A stretch of 36,080 nt of DNA from Candidatus Nitrosopolaris wilkensis (GTDB lineage Archaea > Thermoproteota > Nitrososphaeria > Nitrososphaerales > Nitrososphaeraceae), in contig QHBN01000182.1 of NCBI GenBank assembly GCA_003176995.1, positions 1 through 36,080 of the forward strand, read 5' to 3'. The notes under the pieces were generated by a model. It saw nothing but the letters and a program-made list of their open reading frames with translations, was not told the DNA's origin and made no database searches. Position 1 is the stretch's first letter. The number at the start of each line of letters is the position of its first letter. Position numbers and translations under genes: made by a program. Shown here in pieces: positions 25,151 through 34,423 of this stretch.

Positions 25151-25918
25151 TTCAAAATAATCTCAAAAGCAAATAATGACTTTATGATAACAGCACATCA
25201 TAATGCCAGAATACTCATTACATTGGGGATACTAGTAATGATAGGACTTTCTGTATCGTCAAACGAAGCTTTTGCAGGTAGTTCGGCAAACCGCCCGGGT
25301 GGGGCAATTGCTAGTATTTTAGCCGATATTCTAGGGAATAACGGAACGGGGTCAGCCAGTGCTAACACTACTTCGTCACCAATGTTAATGTACAGTAATT
25401 CTAGCTATGGCGTAAATATGACGTATCCTGCTACCTGGAAAGTAGTAAACAATATTAGCGCAATTAATTCTTCGCGTACCGTTTATGTTGTCGAATTTGA
25501 CTCACCTGCTGGGCCGACAGTGTCGTTGGGAATAGACACCTTCAACGCAACTGAAACTCCCGACACCTACGTTGCTGAAAGTGTTCAGGCTTATAGAAAT
25601 AACCCCTCTGTGTATCAGAATTTCACGCTTATTAAAACAAACACAGACATTAATCCTATGCTGGGTCAAAGTCCTTCATATACAATATGGTACAGTACAG
25701 TAAATGATAATGGCAATCTACTTTTAAACAAAGAATTTGGAACCTTAATTGGAACCAAAGTTTACTTTACCACGTATACTGCTAGAACTGCCGACTTTGC
25801 TCTATACGAACCAATTGCAGATCATGTAGCGCAATCGTTGGTAATTAGTACCAATCAAACAAGTGCTGGAGCACCCCCATCATTAGTTAATTGTCCTGAC
25901 CTCAGGTGTTTGATATGA
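25148..25918 (+). CDS. Exported PsbP-like protein
   Basis: The 256-residue protein has a long N-terminal signal (basic start, ILITLGILVMIGLSV, EAFA), a low-complexity spacer and a PsbP-like domain at about 85-245. Typical elements are NSSYGVNMTYPATWKVVNN, VEFDSPAGPTVSLGIDTF and LNKEFGTLIGTKVYFTTYTA. In this phylum such domains occur in exported lipoprotein-like proteins of unknown role. It is one of three in the window (also 29332-29913 and 33388-34005). ATG 25148 is favoured by a TATA box 26 nt upstream; the internal ATG at 25184 is an alternative. Confidence 0.75.
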   Translation: MFKIISKANNDFMITAHHNARILITLGILVMIGLSVSSNEAFAGSSANRPGGAIASILADILGNNGTGSASANTTSSPMLMYSNSSYGVNMTYPATWKVVNNISAINSSRTVYVVEFDSPAGPTVSLGIDTFNATETPDTYVAESVQAYRNNPSVYQNFTLIKTNTDINPMLGQSPSYTIWYSTVNDNGNLLLNKEFGTLIGTKVYFTTYTARTADFALYEPIADHVAQSLVISTNQTSAGAPPSLVNCPDLRCLI

Positions 25919-26017
25919 CAATACGATGATAATTACAAAAAAAGCAGTCTTTGTTCTACGAAAAGACGTTAGTCCTAAACTTTATATATTATTCCTATAA
26001 ATGTTTTGGTAATTTGG

Positions 26018-27328
26018 ATGAATAATCTAATGGTTATATCAATTCTGATCATTACAATAATTCTTGTGCTAGCCATGGTTTCTATCTTAATGACCGATGC
26101 TTTTGCTGCGGATAATAACAGGAGTAACAATACTAATTGCACCATAACTAGCAGCAAAAGCGTTTCTGGTCAGCCAACAAAAGATTTGTCGTTGACAGAA
26201 TTATTCAATGCTGTCAGAGGTTCAGTTGTGGATATAAATGCGATAACTCCAGTTCATGATAATTTATACATCAATGGAACTCCGGGAACTTTCCCTGCTT
26301 CTAGCTCCGGCGGAGGTACAGGATTCATCGTTGACACGGCTGGACATGTCATTACAAATTTTCACGTAGTAAAGAACAATACAGATATCACCGTAACATT
26401 TCCTGACGGAAATAGGTATCCGGCCGCAATAATTGGTGAGGATTCATATACTGATTTGGCTTTATTGCAAGTTAGTCAAGCAGCGTGGGAACAAGAACAA
26501 ATAAAACCATTGCCGTTAGGAGATTCCTCTTTCCTTCAAATCGGCCAGCCGGTTGTCGCTGTAGGAAGTCCATCAGGGGCAACTAGGGAGTCTATGACTG
26601 CTGGTATAATCAGTCAGATAAACGGTACGAGTTCAGACCAGCTCACTTCGTCATACTTGAGTTCAAATTTGATTGAGCATTCAGCCTTAATATGGCATGG
26701 CAATTCGGGCGGGCCTCTCCTTAATATGAAGGGTCAGGTTGTAGGAGTGAATGAGCTTCTAGTCTTAACCAACCCAGTAAATCCCGTGGAATCAGGCCCT
26801 ACAGGACTTGGCTTCTCAATACCCTCCAACACAGTTACCAAGGTTGGGTGTCAGATCCTCACATACGGCCGTGCCATGCACCCGTACCTTGGAATGCTAG
26901 TAGGGAATATGGATGCACAAGTTGCGCAAGCCATGGGCGGGACTGGGTACAACCCCAGAGGCGTTGTCGTAGACGCTGTCGGCAAGATAGATCCTGCGGG
27001 GTTGGCTGGAATTAAAGGAATACTGTCAGATCATGTATTATCTGTTATTCTTAGCGTCGACGGAAAGCAAGTAGGACAGATGTCGGATCTTAACAACTAT
27101 GTAGATTCTAAAGCGGTGGGCGACAATGTCGTTCTAACGGTATTTGTGAAAGGTGGAAATCCTTCGGTACAGAATATTAACGTAAAACTGGGAGAAAGAC
27201 CTGCTCCGTTTATTAGTTATTCCTCTCAAGCAGGAGCTGTAAATACGCTGGGCGGGTCAGCAACCAGGACTTGTGAGGGCGGCGGCCACTCTGTGCTGGG
27301 TGGCGCAGTAAATGGTAGTAGATGTTAG
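26018..27328 (+). CDS. HtrA/DegP-type serine protease with PDZ domain
   Basis: The 436-residue exported protease has a signal anchor (residues 5-29, ending DAFA), a trypsin-like S1C domain and one PDZ domain (about 290-405). Triad: His116 in ITNFHVV, Asp146 in SYTDLALL, Ser230 in HGNSGGPLL. The PDZ part shows YLGMLVG, GVVVDAV and a helix-strand end DNVVLTVFVKGG. It should degrade or chaperone damaged proteins outside the membrane. The TATA box ctttatatatt (25979-25988) indicates ATG 26018, 8 nt from the predicted transcript start. The TTG at 26006 is not needed. The usual AINPGNSGG is replaced by LIWHGNSGG. Confidence 0.93.
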   Translation: MNNLMVISILIITIILVLAMVSILMTDAFAADNNRSNNTNCTITSSKSVSGQPTKDLSLTELFNAVRGSVVDINAITPVHDNLYINGTPGTFPASSSGGGTGFIVDTAGHVITNFHVVKNNTDITVTFPDGNRYPAAIIGEDSYTDLALLQVSQAAWEQEQIKPLPLGDSSFLQIGQPVVAVGSPSGATRESMTAGIISQINGTSSDQLTSSYLSSNLIEHSALIWHGNSGGPLLNMKGQVVGVNELLVLTNPVNPVESGPTGLGFSIPSNTVTKVGCQILTYGRAMHPYLGMLVGNMDAQVAQAMGGTGYNPRGVVVDAVGKIDPAGLAGIKGILSDHVLSVILSVDGKQVGQMSDLNNYVDSKAVGDNVVLTVFVKGGNPSVQNINVKLGERPAPFISYSSQAGAVNTLGGSATRTCEGGGHSVLGGAVNGSRC

Positions 27329-27559
27329 CTTTGCTTCAAGCGTCATTGATTGCTTAAGTTAATACATCAGAAAACACTACCAAGGATTGATGATAGTTAT
27401 TCAGAATAAACAAAAGTATGAACAAATTATTGACAGTTTGGAATCCGATTCAGGTACCTGAAGGTCTTACGGGATAAGCTTCTAAAGGAAAACACAGAGG
27501 ACAAGAATCATAGACGCAATTCTTTCAGAGGCGATTCATGCAGCTGTAGGCAGTGGTCT

Positions 27560-27786
27560 TCATAATGTTAAGATTTTTAGTAGAATTGCTTCATCAATAT
27601 AATCACTCTCTATAGCATGCACTTTTACATACCCGTATAGTACCGACTCAGAGGAATTGCACGTCCAAATATCAATATCATCGTCATAAGAGTGCCAAGC
27701 ACGCAGTATCTTTCCAACACGTATTTCATCACAGTAGCAACTTTTATTAAATTTTAATCAATTGATTCAGTTTCTTCTTTTGACAT
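27560..27786 (-). pseudogene. Small conserved-looking protein, frameshifted near its start
   Basis: ATG 27786 reads MSKEETESID and stops. One base later the frame continues LKFNKSCYCDEIRVGKILRA, then WHSYDDDIDIWTCNSSESVL and YGYVKVHAIESDYIDEAILL, ending at 27560. One T missing from GATTTAAAA would join them into a 75-residue acidic protein with three Cys. No family is recognised, but the composition is clearly protein-like. The 230 bp between HtrA and this gene hold nothing else. Confidence 0.45.
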
Positions 27787-27859
27787 AGTTGCCAGCATAA
27801 TTCTAAAGCAGTATTTAATTACTCAGTAGTAGTTTATAAGTGACTACTACTATTATCAT

Positions 27860-28130
27860 CAGCATTATTTTCAACCCAATTTTACCATTATGAGATTCGG
27901 CAATATTTTTGGAAATAAATAAACCCAAACCTGTGTCCGTATAAGATTTTGTAGCAAATTTTGTGAATAATTGTGGCAAAATATCAGCATCCATACACTT
28001 CCTAGTACCTTTAGACTCGCAAGGATCTCATGACCAGTCCTTTCAGATTGCAACAATAATTTCGCCTCCGATTGTGGATTTGATGGCATTGTTTATAAGA
28101 TTAGAAATAAGTGGACTTGTGGCGTTCCGG
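27860..28130 (-). pseudogene. Histidine-kinase ATPase-domain remnant
   Basis: The minus strand reads NATSPLISNLINNAIKSTIG and GEIIVAI, two stops, then DADILPQLFTKFATKSYTDT and GLGLFISKNIAESHNGKIG. These are the N box (LISNLINNA) and the F/G2 boxes (LFTKF...TGLGLFISK) of a HATPase_c domain. The dimerisation domain, sensor and sequence between the boxes are lost. It is a dead fragment of a sensor kinase. Confidence 0.7.
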
Positions 28131-28148
28131 TTGTTTCTAATTTTTTAT

Positions 28149-28736
28149 CTATTGTATATTTAATCTTTTAACGATTCCATAGATTTGTTGTCCCATAAAA
28201 TGGCTCTGAGTATCTTTATCGGCTAGACTAATAGTGATTGTTCTACCTTTAGAGATAACCACTGTTGTATGTACATCGTTCCATGCCTTCTTGCCATTTG
28301 TTCCAACATCCAAAACACCCGATAAAGATACGGTTTTATCTGGAGTAAGTTGAATGGGAACATTATTACTATTATTAACTCGAAAGTTACTCAATTGATG
28401 AGTATGATTGGTAATTCCACCACCCACAGGGCCTGTGTAAAAGTTAGCTGCAAGGCTTGTTAGGTTCCCTTTATTTACGCTCATACTCCAATCACCTGAT
28501 AGGATAAATTTTTGCACAGTAGTCATATCAACAGTCTTAGTGTTCGGTGCCATTCCTAGTACTAAAGAACCTATTGCTCCATTCATACTAAAGGTGTTGG
28601 TAGGCTTTGTTGATGTTTGTGCTAACGCTGTTTTAGTTAATTGGTTTTGTAAAGATCCCATAACAAGAAAAGCAGTCGCAATCATAATTCCTGTAGTTAA
28701 TAAGCTAATTTTTGCACGCCGTGTGTCTTTGTCCAT
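28149..28736 (-). CDS. Exported hypothetical protein
   Basis: The 195 residues start with a basic segment and hydrophobic signal (LLTTGIMIATAFLVMGSL), then an ALAQ cleavage-like site at about 40. The mature part is beta-rich: FILSGDWSMSVNKGNLTSLA, NFYTGPVGGGITNHTHQLSN, DVHTTVVISKGRTITISLAD. It is likely a soluble extracytoplasmic protein; I do not recognise a named family, although similar proteins are common in Nitrososphaeria. A TATA-like attttaaat at about 28757-28765 is 25 nt before ATG 28736, indicating a leaderless transcript. Confidence 0.75.
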   Translation of the reverse strand: MDKDTRRAKISLLTTGIMIATAFLVMGSLQNQLTKTALAQTSTKPTNTFSMNGAIGSLVLGMAPNTKTVDMTTVQKFILSGDWSMSVNKGNLTSLAANFYTGPVGGGITNHTHQLSNFRVNNSNNVPIQLTPDKTVSLSGVLDVGTNGKKAWNDVHTTVVISKGRTITISLADKDTQSHFMGQQIYGIVKRLNIQ

Positions 28737-29331
28737 TAATTAATAATGTCTAATTTAAAATATATGGGTTTTCTTTCACAACACATATGAGGGATTCGTA
28801 GATCGAATACTTGTAGTTGTCAAGCTCACCAGCAGACGTCCCAACAGCCTCATATCTGAGCAGTCTTGGAACCTAGACACAAATGTGGAACACAAGAGAA
28901 AGAGTTCCGCTATATTTTTAACTGTTTTTATGATGTGCTGCCAGTCTGATCATAAAAATTTATTATCCTCCACTAACAGCCTGACCACTTTGAGTTTTCT
29001 CCCTCAAATTGTCAAAGCATATCACACAAGATATGCTTATGATTCTTTTTTCAAGATCTCTTATGATTCTTTTTTCTGCTGGCTAATTCTTTGGATAATT
29101 ATGGCATAATCCATCACGATCTTGTCATTGGTGCAAATGTTACTGCTGCGGTATTTAACTTGGTACTTCTTTACTATTGTTTTGTGTATGGATCAAATTA
29201 AGACCTCAAATCATTCAGAAATGGAATAATCAACGGAAAATTTGGAAGTATGACAATCTATGACAGGACACCCACTCCTTTTCCTAAATTCACACATAAA
29301 GGATATAAATAAATCCTCTTTTGTTATTAGG
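28737..29331. other. Intergenic with a 17-bp tandem duplication and the PsbP-like promoter
   Basis: cttatgattcttttttc occurs at 29036-29052 and again at 29060-29076 (24-bp period). A plus frame across 28885-29109 spans it but looks artefactual. At the right end gatataaat (29302-29310) is the TATA box for ATG 29332. Nothing else is recognised. Confidence 0.4.
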
Positions 29332-29913
29332 ATGGTCGAAAGTATATACAAACGTATTACATTTACTTTTTTATTAGCTGTCGCATTAGTAACACTGATT
29401 GTACTGCCTATGCAGTACGCAAAGGCTGCAACATATACCGATCCTCTTACAGGTAAAATGATCCAATATCCTGATGCTTGGACGCCTGTGCAATCTCAAA
29501 TGGCCCAACTTGCGCAGCCTATAACCCATGGAAATCTTGTATTATTCGATGATAGCAATGGGATTCCAATGGCAATGTTCGGATCCATCCCGGCTTCAGA
29601 TCCAAATTCTATTGCAAATAACGTCATGTCGGTTGTAGGGCAAGGCTTTAGCACTCAACTACTCAACCCGAAAAACGTGACCTTAGCATCTGGAAAACCC
29701 GCACTGCAGTTTGAATTTTATTATCAATCTCAGACTATTCATCCAAATGGAGATCTCGGTGACACATTTACTCCAACTGGAAACCAAATACATATTGGAG
29801 GAATTGCTATAATAGAGGGAGGCATACTATATGCAGTTGACTATTTTCCTGATTCAGCCCAAAATAATCCTGACTATATGAAGCAAATATTGGACATGGC
29901 CAACTCACTTTAA
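29332..29913 (+). CDS. Exported PsbP-like protein (second copy)
   Basis: From ATG 29332 the protein has 193 residues: signal peptide (RITFTFLLAVALVTLIVL, ending AKA), then a compact PsbP-like domain. Visible blocks are TDPLTGKMIQYPDAWTPVQ, ASGKPALQFEFYYQS, HIGGIAIIEGGILYAVDYF and a final amphipathic helix. The ATG 29260 is in frame, but the TATA box at 29302-29310 lies downstream of it and 26 nt before 29332, so 29332 is the better start. The role is unknown beyond export. Confidence 0.75.
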   Translation: MVESIYKRITFTFLLAVALVTLIVLPMQYAKAATYTDPLTGKMIQYPDAWTPVQSQMAQLAQPITHGNLVLFDDSNGIPMAMFGSIPASDPNSIANNVMSVVGQGFSTQLLNPKNVTLASGKPALQFEFYYQSQTIHPNGDLGDTFTPTGNQIHIGGIAIIEGGILYAVDYFPDSAQNNPDYMKQILDMANSL

Positions 29914-30229
29914 ACAGGAAGGGTGCATTGTCGTTGTTGTTGGTCTTCAGAGGAGTCAGTTCTAGTACGGATATGGGTATCGCTATACCTGAGCATTAAA
30001 GAATGCACCACCACAATCATTCGGACGGCTTCTTACCGCGATTGCTTTGGCAAGCCTAATGCGTGTAAGCCAGAGTGGGTACGCCACCCTCTTTTTTCTT
30101 TGTTCTAGTCTACGACTTCATGTTTGGGTTCTAAGACAACAACTCCTTTGCAATCTCTTGCGTAAACCTCTGTTATTTTTCCTGTATTGCCGCCTACGTC
30201 TATCAGGTGCTGTTGCAATAACCATCACC
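29914..30229. other. No clear gene; possibly decayed 5' part of the following pseudogene
   Basis: Plus-strand frames are open for 60-100 codons but with Cys/Leu/Arg-rich, unprotein-like composition. Frame 1 near 30180 could be the lost N-terminal membrane segment of the gene at 30230-30650. No start or promoter is visible. Confidence 0.3.
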
Positions 30230-30650
30230 ATGTGCACTGGTCTGTCTTTAACACCAACTACTATAATTGGAGCTCAAATGGATAAGCCCATCCTTATGCA
30301 TTTTCATCCCCACCTTAACCTTATGATTGATGGTAAGCCGTTCCATCACAAATAGGTATAGATTCATCATTGTGGAAAGACCACTCTAGAGATGCAAGCA
30401 ATGGCTAATGGCATGTCAGGAATGGCCGCATTGCATACACATGATGCTACTGGCACTATTCATGTAGAATCTAACATAATTAGAAATTACACACTTGGTG
30501 AGTTTCTCAATATATGGGGTGGGACTGGACACTAATGGTAGAACAGTAAAAACTACAGCAGTGCAAAGAAATGACTCTACTCCTATATCCTGGCAATTAT
30601 ACTCTGGGGATAAGCGCAACCGATGGAACCGTAACAAAATCAATCTTTGT
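30230..30650 (+). pseudogene. Decayed secreted/membrane-anchored protein with His-rich motifs
   Basis: Frames must be joined three times: IIGAQMDKPILMHFHPHLNL and MIDGKPF, then GIDSSLWKDHSRD, then GMSGMAALHTHDATGTIHVE and RNYTLGEFLNIWG, then LDTNGRTVK. The order HxHxxLxLxIDG...LHTHDxTGTIHVE...YTLGEFLxIWG matches a family of exported thaumarchaeal proteins I recall, possibly copper-related because of the His/Met motifs. At least two frameshifts and a stop show it is broken. Confidence 0.55.
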
Positions 30651-30721
30651 GAAGTGATTAGGAAGAGATAAAATGCTTATAATAATAGACTAACAATAAC
30701 GATGTAAATATTATTGCCGTA

Positions 30722-30841
30722 CTACGAAATACTGGTTCGACAACAGCACTCCTCCAAAATGCAATTTGGGCACTCTTTAATCGAACTACTCTTTTTGCAT
30801 TCCTCTGGTAAACAACCGCAATCGGCACACCTAACTTGCAT
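30722..30841 (-). CDS. 39-residue nine-cysteine protein (metal-binding candidate)
   Basis: ATG 30841 encodes 39 residues ending at TAG 30722: MQVRCADCGCLPEECKK, SSSIKECPNCILEECCC, RTSIS. Cysteines are at 5, 8, 10, 15, 24, 27, 32, 33 and 34, giving CxxCxC, CxxC and CCC clusters, 23 percent of the chain. This suggests a small zinc- or copper-binding protein, either metallothionein-like or a double zinc ribbon. A TATA-like atttttatt (30862-30870) is 25 nt before the ATG, as for a leaderless gene. No homologue is named; conservation would decide whether it is real. Confidence 0.5.
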   Translation of the reverse strand: MQVRCADCGCLPEECKKSSSIKECPNCILEECCCRTSIS

Positions 30842-31016
30842 GAATTGTATTGGCCACCAACAATAAAAATCATTCAGATTAGATGCCGTATGTGTATAAC
30901 TAATCGATATATCGCCAGTCCTGTTTTGAATTGTGACGCGTCTAAATCTATAAACAAAATAGGTTTAGATACCAGGCCGGATAATCTCAAAATCCACCTC
31001 GTTTTCGTTGAAGTAA

Positions 31017-31298
31017 TCATTCAATTCTTTTGCTACCACTGAGCCCGGCTGGTGGGTTCAAAGTATACTGTTTAGCAATTGTGGACCACCATCTGTCATT
31101 TGTAAGATATTTATCAGAGAAAATGAAGCACAGAATAACACTATCCATCACACTAAACGATTTAGTAAAAAAGGTAATTCTCACATCTTTCTTTGGGTTA
31201 AGTCCTGGATAATCCTCTCTTAAACTACTTACCGCATCATAAAAATTGCTGCGAAGTCTTGACATTTTCAATATCAGCTCTCTATTGGTATGAGCCAT
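31017..31298 (-). CDS. Hypothetical protein, about 93 residues
   Basis: From ATG 31298 the frame reads MAHTNRELILKMSRLRSNFY, DAVSSLREDYPGLNPKKDVR, ITFFTKSFSVMDSVILCFIF and NDRWWSTIAKQYTLNPPAGL to 31017. A helical start is followed by a mixed, partly hydrophobic region. TTG 31319 would add seven residues. Composition supports a real protein, but no family is recognised and neighbours are pseudogenes, so it could be a remnant too. Confidence 0.4.
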   Translation of the reverse strand: MAHTNRELILKMSRLRSNFYDAVSSLREDYPGLNPKKDVRITFFTKSFSVMDSVILCFIFSDKYLTNDRWWSTIAKQYTLNPPAGLSGSKRIE

Positions 31299-31319
31299 GA
31301 TTTCTTTACATCTATTCAA

Positions 31320-31751
31320 TCAAGTCATTATTATTGAATATGCCTCCTCTGGGGTTGGGTGTATGATATTAGTAGTTAGTAGAAATACATAGTACACGAG
31401 TTCTAAAGGATCTGACGCTAGACTTCAGACTTTATATCTGTAAAAATTCAAACTTCAGACTCTATCCTGAACAACCCCACAACGTTGAAGTGCCATCTTT
31501 AATGTACTCGAAAAATAATGTTAATTTGTCTCAGCGCAATTTGACAGACAAACCTTAGTGAGATGATATCTATTGCAGTACACATCATTAGAAAAACGAT
31601 GCAACAATATATCATTAGGAGGATAAGTGACAGACAACTAGAGTTATCCTCAGGACAGCCTTGGGTGACGCTGACAGACAGTACGTTGACACTTTCCCAC
31701 AGCAGATCTTGATAATTATATAAGAAAGCTTCTCATGAAGCAATACCAGGA
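31320..31751. other. Gene-free stretch with a short direct repeat
   Basis: acttcagactytat occurs at 31422-31435 and 31452-31465, 30 bp apart. No coding frame or RNA-like fold was found. It separates the hypothetical gene from the plus-strand pseudogene. Confidence 0.3.
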
Positions 31752-32186
31752 ATGTCTCAACCAAATCTGGGAAACAAATCATTGCCTACAAAACAGCAAC
31801 AGATTCAAAATAAATTTTTCTTTCGACTCCCACCATCCTATATTTCAATTTTTCAGGCAATGGCAAAGGACTACTGCGACAGGGGAAAATTGCCTCTCCC
31901 AGTATCGCACTCTTAGCCAAAACGTGTTTGATCACCGCAGGCAACGCTTGGAATCGGATGATGATTCAGTTAATTAGTAAGGACTTTGAGAGAACGAGAC
32001 AGCAGCAAATAGAACAAGAAAAACGGGAACAACAAGAACGGTACTAATCAAAGAGATCCGCGGGATATACGTCGAAGCACTTTGCAGAACAAGGAGAAAG
32101 ATGATCTCCCACCGGTTTGTGATAATGAGCTCCTAGATAAGATGATGCAAGAGGAAGCAGGCGGTCTAGTTAATAACGCTAACTAA
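31752..32186 (+). pseudogene. Unknown protein with two compensating frameshifts
   Basis: ATG 31752 reads MSQPNLGNKSLPTKQQQIQ, FFFRLPPSYISIFQAMAKDY and CDRGKLPLP. It then shifts frame at about 31893-31900 to SPSIALLAKTCLITAGNAWN and a Glu/Gln/Arg coiled coil (RTRQQQIEQEKREQQERY). It shifts back near 32045 to NQRDPRDIRRSTLQNKEK and ELLDKMMQEEAGGLVNNAN. The restored chain is about 143 residues. I do not recognise the family. The conserved look of all three pieces argues that they were one gene. Confidence 0.45.
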
Positions 32187-32268
32187 CTAACGAGCGTTCA
32201 ATGGGGCCAGTGGTCCCCGCAACGATATCGCTTCTAAAAAAGGATTCATTTGTAAATGAAAAGAGTAA

Positions 32269-32301
32269 CCCTTAAAGTTTTCGCGGCCTTCCGCGTAAGG
32301 G
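32269..32301 (+). other. Bulged GC-rich hairpin upstream of the sensor gene
   Basis: CCCTTA (32269-32274) pairs with TAAGGG (32296-32301), and CGCGG (32282-32286) with CCGCG (32291-32295), around a CCTT loop with a 7-nt bulge on the 5' side. It ends 18 nt before ATG 32320. It may be a 5' leader structure or a terminator of upstream transcription; no T-run follows. Confidence 0.35.
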
Positions 32302-32319
32302 ATCCGCCACTAACTAAGA

Positions 32320-32911
32320 ATGATAAAGGTTAGCACTACTCCTGATGCATCTGGGGCAGTCGTATTTCTAGCCTGGACTTATTCTAGCGTTTCGGAGTCT
32401 TTTATCAGGCTTTTACAATCAGCTAAAGATGAAATACTTGCTACTTTTAGTACAGCCAATGCATTTCGTCGCCAAGAACGTGTAGGATCACTTGAATTAT
32501 TAAAGGAGGCCACCAGACGTGGCGTTAATGTTAGGATCTTAACACCTGAGGATCATAAAATAGCAGACATTAAACTAAATTTGGAAAGCCAAAAAATAGA
32601 TATTAGATATATTGAAGAGTCATCACAAATCTCCTTTATCATTGGGGACAGAAAATCTTCCTTGGTTATTGAGTTGAAAGATGACTCAAAAAGAAATTAC
32701 CTACGAAGCCATGGGATTTGCAACTCACTCCACCAGGAGGCCCACTGTTATATCATATGCCTCAATATTCGAAAGTTTATGGAAACAAGCTGGATTATAC
32801 CAACAATCTAAGGATAAATTAGATGTTGCAGAACATGAACTGGCTAATATGAAGGAGTATTTGAATGAGGTATTAAAAGAAGTTGATAGTATGAGAAACA
32901 AAGCATTGTGA
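32320..32911 (+). pseudogene. Kinase-less sensor protein (histidine-kinase sensor family), one-base frameshift
   Basis: ATG 32320 starts a sensor domain: SFIRLLQSAKDEILATFSTA, RQERVGSLELLKEATRRGVN, VRILTPEDHK, IDIRYIEES, IGDRKSSLVIELKDDS. Frame 1 then degrades. The next frame continues EITYEAMGFATHSTRRPTVI, SYASIFESLWKQAGLYQQSK and a coiled coil to TGA 32911. Removing one A from the run at 32688-32692 joins them into 196 residues. In the related kinases the coiled coil leads into HAMP/HisKA; here the protein simply ends, so even the repaired gene is a sensor without kinase. The remnant at 12831-13178 belongs to the same type. Confidence 0.65.
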
Positions 32912-33387
32912 ACTTCCATAGCCAATGTTCTTTAATATCTGTGTCATACGTCACAACAGCTATCTGAGTAAAACGATACATATGTAGATTGCAGCATCGA
33001 GTATGTCGTTGTAGCTTGTCTCTCCTAAGTAAGTTCAGCAATCGCGGTAAAACGACTGGAACAGGAAGGGATAGAAAATGAGGGGGCAAGCGCAGTCTTG
33101 AGAGGGCTAGAGTTAAAAAAATCCTTCAGAATTTAATGACGCATTATCTTAAACATATATCGCAAAAAGCATTGTTGAGGCAGGATTTGATATCGGGTTC
33201 CTAAAAGGATGTTAAGAACAAAATCGTAGCTTAGTCTTAGGATGTGATATCTTGTCTCACCTTACGTGGTTGTAACTGATGTCTTCGTAATAGCCCAGGA
33301 CGTTTGGCAGGAACAAAGAATGAAATGAGCTGCGTGTGTGAACTCTGCAGTCAATTGACTCTTTAATTGCTTTCTTTTTTCTATGCT
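32912..33387. other. Gene-free stretch
   Basis: No protein-like frame is visible on either strand over about 475 bp; the minus-strand frames here have scrambled composition. No tRNA-like fold or strong repeat was seen. Confidence 0.35.
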
Positions 33388-34005
33388 TTATTTTGTAATC
33401 TGAAAAGAATCTATCATGTGCTTGACTACTGGCAATTGGATAGAGAATTTGTCTACTCCTGGTCCAGCACGATATACAATAATGTATGCTTTGCCATTCT
33501 TTAGTGTCCATATTTCCATACCTTTATTCAATGCTTTTCCTGCAGAAGGTGGGGATGTAAATACAATTTGATGTGCAGGATTACTAGCTAGTGTGGTTGT
33601 GTTTGATGTTATTAGATGAAAAGATGGAATCATTTGAAGATTTTTGATGCTTCCTTGAGTAAATATATCTAAATGTATGTCTGGTAGTATGTTCTCTGTG
33701 AGCACTACAACGGCTGCTCTAGATGTAGAGGACGCATTAGTTACGAAACTAACAGCCGTATTATTAATTTCCTTGTAGAGCCAATCAGAAGGCACATCTA
33801 TTTTTATACCTAGCCCTGAATTGTTATATACTCTGTAATCTGTTGTTGGTGGTGATGTTTTGGCGGTTGCCGTGACAGCAGCAGCCGTTTTATTTTGTGC
33901 CGCAACTGGCTGCAAAATAATAGATGCCATATAAGCAGCTGCGATCACTGACGATAATGTAGCCAAGGTTACAACTATTAAAATCAATAACTTCTTGTGA
34001 AACAT
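33388..34005 (-). CDS. Exported PsbP-like protein (third copy)
   Basis: The 205 residues have a signal anchor (LLILIVVTLATLSSVIAAAY), an Ala/Thr-rich spacer and a PsbP-like domain from about residue 55. Blocks: NNSGLGIKIDVPSDWLYKEI, AVVVLTENILPDIHLDIF, NPAHQIVFTSP, MEIWTLKNGKAYIIVYRAG and a C-terminal helix VVKHMIDSFQI. The VPSDWL motif corresponds to YPATW in the 25148 gene. TATA-like aacatataaag (34029-34038) lies about 27 nt before ATG 34005, giving a leaderless start. Function unknown; export is likely. Confidence 0.8.
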   Translation of the reverse strand: MFHKKLLILIVVTLATLSSVIAAAYMASIILQPVAAQNKTAAAVTATAKTSPPTTDYRVYNNSGLGIKIDVPSDWLYKEINNTAVSFVTNASSTSRAAVVVLTENILPDIHLDIFTQGSIKNLQMIPSFHLITSNTTTLASNPAHQIVFTSPPSAGKALNKGMEIWTLKNGKAYIIVYRAGPGVDKFSIQLPVVKHMIDSFQITK

Positions 34006-34423
34006 TGCGAAATAATCCAGTTCATCTTCTTTATATGTTATGCGTTAGATAAGAGATGAGTTAAGTTCAGTCTATCACGAGCCTGCTTCATTGATTCTGC
34101 AACAATATGATCAGTTTTGTGTCTCTAGTCATAGAAACAGAATAATTTGTAACCCTAATGCTTATGTATTTAGATGTTCTGACAGTGAAGACCATTAATT
34201 AATTGGATAGCGTAGGGAGATCTTTATCACTGGCTTGACGACTGTTAGTATCAATAAAAGACGAAACAGAAAAGGCGATTGAAGGATTAACCTTATGCAT
34301 TATATATGAAAGAATTAATTTTTGAGAAGATGAATCCCTTAAATTCGTTCTTAAATCCGTTATGTTCCTCGTGAGATATTATGTTGCTTGGGTTGCAGAA
34401 AGGACCGACTAAGGATTATTAAC
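34006..34423. other. Divergent intergenic region
   Basis: It holds the TATA box of the PsbP-like gene (34029-34038) and, weakly, gatattatg at about 34375-34383 for the gene at 34424. The middle 300 bp has no recognised element. Confidence 0.35.

Noticed and set aside
31422-31465. acttcagactytat direct repeat pair as a start of an array
   Set aside because: Only two copies, no third at the same spacing, no flanking gene of a repeat-based system.
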